A stretch of DNA of 64,000 nt from Rhodococcus sp. 4CII (GTDB lineage Bacteria > Actinomycetota > Actinomycetes > Mycobacteriales > Mycobacteriaceae): positions 7,131,501 to 7,195,500 of the forward strand of contig NZ_JACCFE010000002.1 of NCBI RefSeq assembly GCF_014256275.1, in the 5' to 3' direction. The position numbers and the translations under genes are program-made. The notes beneath the pieces were generated by a model, which saw nothing but the letters and a program-made list of their open reading frames with translations, was not told the origin of the DNA and did no database searches. Shown here one piece after another: positions 57,101-63,100 of the stretch (positions are counted from its first letter, which is position 1; every line of letters starts with the position of its first letter).

Positions 57101-60100
57101 GCCCTCTGGCAGCGCGACCTGCTCGGCGACGAGGCCGACCCCGATTCGGTGGCCACCGCCCAGATCGCGTACTGGACCCGCACCCTGGACGGCCTGCCGG
57201 ATCGGCTCGCGCTGCCGGCCGACCGGCCGCGGCCCGCGGTCGCGTCCCACCGCGGCGGGCACGTGCCGTTCACCGTCGACGCCGACACCCACAGGGCTCT
57301 GCTGGCACTCGCGCGCAGCCGGAACGCGTCGCTGTTCATGGTGATGCACACCGCGCTCGCGGTGCTGCTCGCACGACTGAGCAACGAATCCGACATCGCC
57401 GTCGGCGCCCCCATCGCGGGCCGCGGCGAGGAGTCCCTCGACGAACTCGTCGGCATGTTCGTCAACACGCTGGTCCTGCGGACCCACGTCGATCTCGCGA
57501 GTTCGTTCGTGGACGGCCTGACCGTCGCCCGGTCGACCGACCTGAACGCGTTCGCGCACTCCGACATTCCGTTCGAGCGGCTCGTCGACGTGCTGAACCC
57601 GGTGCGTTCCCGAGCGCATCACCCGCTGTTCCAGGTGGCGTTCTCGTTCCAGAACCTCGCCGCCACCACCCTCGCGCTGCCGGGGCTGCACGTCGAGGGG
57701 CTCGACGTGCCGAACTCGATCTCCAACTTCGATCTGCATCTGACGCTGTCGGAGAAACACGACGTCGACGGAACCCCGGACGTGATCGAGGCCCAGTTCA
57801 CCTACGCCACCGATCTCTTCGACGAATCGACCGTGCGCACGTTCGCGGAACGCTTCGTCCGCATCCTCGAATCGATCGTGCGGAATCCGGACGTCGCGGT
57901 CGGTGCGATCGACCTTCTCGACGACAGCGAGCGGCACGCCGTCCTCCACGGGTTCAACGACACAGCCGTCGACCTGCCGCCGACGACGCTCGCCGAACTG
58001 TTCTCCGCCCAGGCGGCGCGCACCCCCGATGCGGTGGCGGTCTCGTTCGACGGTCTCGAACTGACCTACACGGAGTTCGACCGCCGCGTCGATGCGCTCG
58101 CGCACCGGCTGATCGATCTCGGGGTGGGTCCGGAATCCGTGGTGGGACTGGCGATGAACCGGTCGATCGAACTGCTGGTGGGGATGTATGCGGTGCTGCG
58201 GGCCGGCGGCGCGTACCTGCCGATCGACCTCGCCCATCCGGCGGAACGCCTCGCCTACGTCCTCGACGCGGCGCGACCGGTGTGCGTCCTGACGACGTCC
58301 GCGGACGGCTTCGCCGCCGAGGACGTCCGGGTGATCGACATCGACACCCTCGATCTCACCGGCCGCCCGCATGGGCCGGTGACCGACGCGCACCGGCTCG
58401 CGTCGCTGCGGCCGGAGAACACGGCGTACCTGATCTTCACGTCCGGTTCCACCGGCAGGCCCAAGGGTGTCGCGGTGTCGCACGCCGCCGTCGCGAACCA
58501 ATTGCGCTGGAAACAACACGAATACCCGCTCGACACGACGGATACCGTGGTGCAGAAGACGCCGGCGACGTTCGATCTGTCGGTGTGGGAACTGTTCTGG
58601 CCGCTCACCGCCGGAGCCCGCCTCGTCATCGCCCGCCCGGACGGCCACCGCGACCCGGCCTACCTGGCCGACCTCATGCGTGAGCAGCGCGTCACGACAG
58701 CACATTTCGTGCCGTCGCTGCTGGACGCCTTCCTGGCGACCCCGGGCGCGGGCGAGCAGCCGGCACTGCGCCGGGTGTTGTGCATCGGCGAGGCGCTGCC
58801 CGCAGACACCGCCGCCCGCTTCGGCCGGCTGTTCGGCGGGGTCGCGCTACACAACCTGTACGGGCCCACCGAGGCCGCCGTGTCGGTGACCGCCTGGACC
58901 CACACCGGCACCGAGACCGACAGCATTCCGATCGGCAGCCCCGAATGGAACACGCAGGTGTTCGTGCTGGACGCCCGGCTGAACCCGGTTCCGGTCGGGG
59001 TGGCGGGCGAGCTGTACCTGGCCGGCGACCAACTGGCCCGCGGCTATGTCGGTCGCACCGACCTGACCGCCGAGCGCTTCGTCGCCCACCCCTTCGGTCC
59101 GCCCGGCGCGCGGTTGTACCGCACCGGCGACGTGGTCCGCTGGAGCGTCCGGGACGGGAAGGGCGCCCTCGACTACCTCGGACGCTCCGACTTCCAGGTG
59201 AAGGTCCGGGGCTTCCGCATCGAACTCGGCGAGATCGAGTCCGCACTCGTGGCCAGCCGGGGTGTGGGACAGGCCGTGGTCGTCGCCCACCAGGATCCGC
59301 ACACCGGGACCGCCCTGATCGGGTACGTCGTCCCCGACGACGGCGCCGCGGTCGACCCCGCCGCGGTGCTCGCCGAGGTCGGCGGCACCGTGCCCAGCTA
59401 CATGGTTCCCGCTGCCCTCGTCGTGCTCGAGGCATTGCCGCTGACCGCCAACGGCAAACTGGACCGCAAGGCCCTGCCCGCCCCCGACTTCGTCTCGGCG
59501 ACAGGAGAATACCGTGATCCGGCGACAGCCACCGAGGAGGCCGTCGCCGGGGTGTTCGCCGACGTGCTCGGCGTCGAACAGGTCGGGGCCGACGCGAATT
59601 TCTTCGACCTGGGCGGCAACTCCCTCGTCGCCACCCGGGTGGTCGCCCGGTTGTCGGAGCAGCTCGGCCGCCGGGTAGAGATCCGTTCGCTGTTCGAGGC
59701 CCCCGCCGTCTTCGCACTGGCCGCACTGCTGGATTCGCGGGACGCGACGGCCGCCGCGCGGCCGGCACTCGCACCGGCGGTGCGCCCCGACCACATTCCG
59801 CTGTCGTCGGCGCAGCACCGCATGTGGTTCCTCAACAGGTTCGACCCGGACTCCGCCGTGCACAACATCCCGGTTGCGGTGCGGCTGTCGGGCGACCTGG
59901 ACGTCGACGCACTCGAGTGCGCGCTCACCGACGTCGTCGGCAGGCACGAGTCGCTGCGCACGGTGTACCCGGACTCGTCCGACGGCCCGCACCAAGTGAT
60001 CCTGCCCGTAGGCCGGGGCGGTGCCGACCTGTCGGTGGTGCCGACCGACGAGGCGACGCTCCCCGCCCTGATCGCCGGACTCGTGACCGCCGGTTTCGAC

Positions 60101-63100
60101 GTCACCACGGACGTTCCGGTGCGGGCGCGGATCTACCGGTTGTCGGCGACCGAACACGTGCTGGTTCTGGTGGTGCACCACATCTCCGGCGACGGCTGGT
60201 CGATGGCGCCGATGGTCCGTGACGTGATGACGGCGTACGCGGCACGCGCAGCGGGCACCGCCCCGGGCTGGGCGCCGCTGCCGGTGCAATACGCCGACTA
60301 CGCGCTGTGGCAGCGGGAACTGCTCGGAGACGAGACCGATCCCGAATCCATGGCGGCACGGCAACTCGGGTTCTGGACACGCACTCTCACGGGCATGCCG
60401 GGTCAGCTGGACCTGCCGGCCGACCGGCCGCGCCCCGCGGTCGCATCGTATCGAGGGGGCACCGTCGATTTCACCGTGCCGACCGACCTGCACGGCCGCC
60501 TGCTCGGTGCGGCGCGGGACGCGAACGCCTCCCTGTTCATGGTCGTGCACTCGGCGCTGGCGGTACTGCTGAGCCGACTCGCCGGAACCGGTGACATCGC
60601 CGTCGGCACCCCGGTCGCGGGACGCGGTGAACGCGCCCTCGACGACCTGATCGGCATGTTCGTCAACACGCTGGTGCTGCGACAGCAGGTCGACGGCGGC
60701 CGGAGTTTCGCCGAACTCCTCGCCGACGTGCGGGAGACCGATCTGGCCGCCTTCTCCCATGCGGACGTGCCGTTCGAGCGTCTGGTGGAGGTGATCAACC
60801 CGGAACGGTCCACCGGGCGGCACCCGCTGTTCCAGGTGATGCTCGCGTTCCAGAACCTGGACCAGACCACCCTGGAACTGGGCGACCTGTCGGTGAGCGG
60901 CGTCGACTTCGACGTCGACATCGCCAAATTCGATCTGCAACTGACCCTGATGGAGCAGTTCGACTCCGACGGCCGACCGGACGGGATCGCGGCCCGCCTC
61001 ACGTATGCCTCCGATCTGTACGACGAGCCGTCCATGCACGTGTTCGGCCAACGGTTCCTGCAGGTTCTTCGGGCGGCCACCGACGGCCCGGACACCGCGG
61101 TCGGCGACATCGACGTCCTCGGCAGCGGCGAGCGGAAGCAGATCGCCGGCACCAACGCCACGTTGCACGACGTACTGTCCGGCACCCTGGCCTCGCTGTT
61201 CGACATGAGGGTCGGCGCGGATCCCGACCGGATCGCAGTGGTGTTCGACACGGACGAGCTGACCTACACCGAATTCGACGACCGCGTCAACAGGCTGGCG
61301 CGTCGCCTGATAGAGCAGGGCGTCGGTCCCGAGTCGGTAGTGGCGGTGGCGATGCGCCGGTCGGTCGACCTGCTGGTGGCGATCTATGCGGTCGTGAAGG
61401 CGGGCGGCGCCTACCTGCCGGTCGACCCCGATCATCCGGTCGACCGCACCGCCTACGTGCTCGACACCGCGCGACCGGTGTGCGTGCTGGTCAGCGGCAA
61501 CACGCGCCCCGGCGCGGGCACCCTCCCCGTTATCGACGTCGCCTCCGAGGATCTGTCCGGCTACGACGGCACGCCCGTCACCGACATGGACCGGCTGTGG
61601 CCGTTGACCGCCGCGAACACGGCGTACGTTCTCTTCACATCCGGTTCGACGGGGAGGCCGAAGGGTGTCGCGGTCAGCCACGGTGCGATCGTGAACCGTT
61701 TGTTGTGGATGCAGCACGAATACGCGTTGACCAGCGAGGACGTGGTGTTGCAGAAGACGCCGGTGACGTTCGACGTTTCGGTGTGGGAGCTGTTCTGGCC
61801 GCTGCAGGTCGGGGCCACGTTGGTGGTCGCCGCGCCGGACGGCCACCGCGATCCGCGGTACCTGGCGGGGCTGGTGCAGGAACGTCACGTGACGACCATG
61901 CATTTCGTGCCGTCGATGTTGTCGGTGTTCGTGTCGGAACCGGCTGTGGCGGTGTGTGATTCGTTGCGGTTGGTGTTCTGTTCGGGGGAGGTGCTGACGC
62001 CGGAGCAGGTGTCGCGGTTCCGGGCGGTCAGTGGTGCTGGTTTGCATAATTTGTACGGTCCGACGGAGGCTGCGGTCGACGTCACGTACTGGGAGACGGG
62101 TCCGGCGGACACGCATACGGTGCCGATCGGGCGTCCGGTGTGGAATACGCAGTTGCATGTGCTCGATGGGCGGTTGCATCCGGTGCCGGTCGGGGTGGCA
62201 GGGGAGTTGTACCTCGCGGGCGAACAGTTGGCGCGCGGCTATCTGGGTCGGGCGGATCTGTCGGCGGATCGGTTCGTGGCGAATCCGTTTGCCGCGGGTG
62301 GGCGGATGTACCGGACGGGGGATCTGGTGCGGCGTCGTGGCGATGGGGCTCTGGAGTATGTGGGGCGTACTGATTTCCAGGTGAAGTTGCGGGGACAGCG
62401 GATCGAGTTGGGGGAGATCGAGGCGGCGCTGGAGGCGCATGCGGGGGTGTCGCAGGCGGTGGTGGTGGTGCACCGCGACGAGCGCGGCGAAGAGGCCCTG
62501 GTGGCGTATCTGGTGGGACGCCGCCCGGCCGACTGGTCCGATGTGCGGGCGCACCTGTCGGCCCGCGTTCCGTCGTACATGATTCCGGCGCACGTGGTGC
62601 ACCTCGATGCCCTGCCGCTGTCGGTGAACGGCAAACTCGACCGCACGGCGCTGCCCGCGCCCGTCCGGTCCGCGGCCGCCGACTACCAGGCCCCGCGAAC
62701 GGCGGCCGAGCGTGCCGTGGTCACGGTGTTCGAAAACGTCCTCGGTGTCGTCGGCGTCGGAGTCGACGACAGCTTCTTCGACCTCGGCGGCAACTCACTG
62801 ATCGCCACCCGGGTCGCGTCAGCGCTCGGCGCCGAACTCGGCACCGACTTCCCGCTGCAGTGGATGTTCGCCGACCCGACTCCGCGGTCGCTGGGGCAAC
62901 GCATCCAGCAGGGGGCACCCGACGGTGCGCGGGATGCGAATGGGTCGCTCGACGTGCTTCTCCCGATCCGCACCAGAGGGACCGCCGAACCGCTGTTCTG
63001 CGTGCATCCGTTCATCGGGCTGGCCTGGAGTTACGCCGGTTTGAGCCGCGAGCTGACCCAAGACCGGCCGGTGTACGGTCTGCAGTCGCCCGCCCTCACC

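Noticed and set aside
58847..62602. 1,251-codon minus-strand frame opposite NRPS modules 8 and 9
   Set aside because: Repetitive His/Arg/Gln/Val composition that mirrors the NRPS codons; it is a shadow of a repetitive GC-rich gene.
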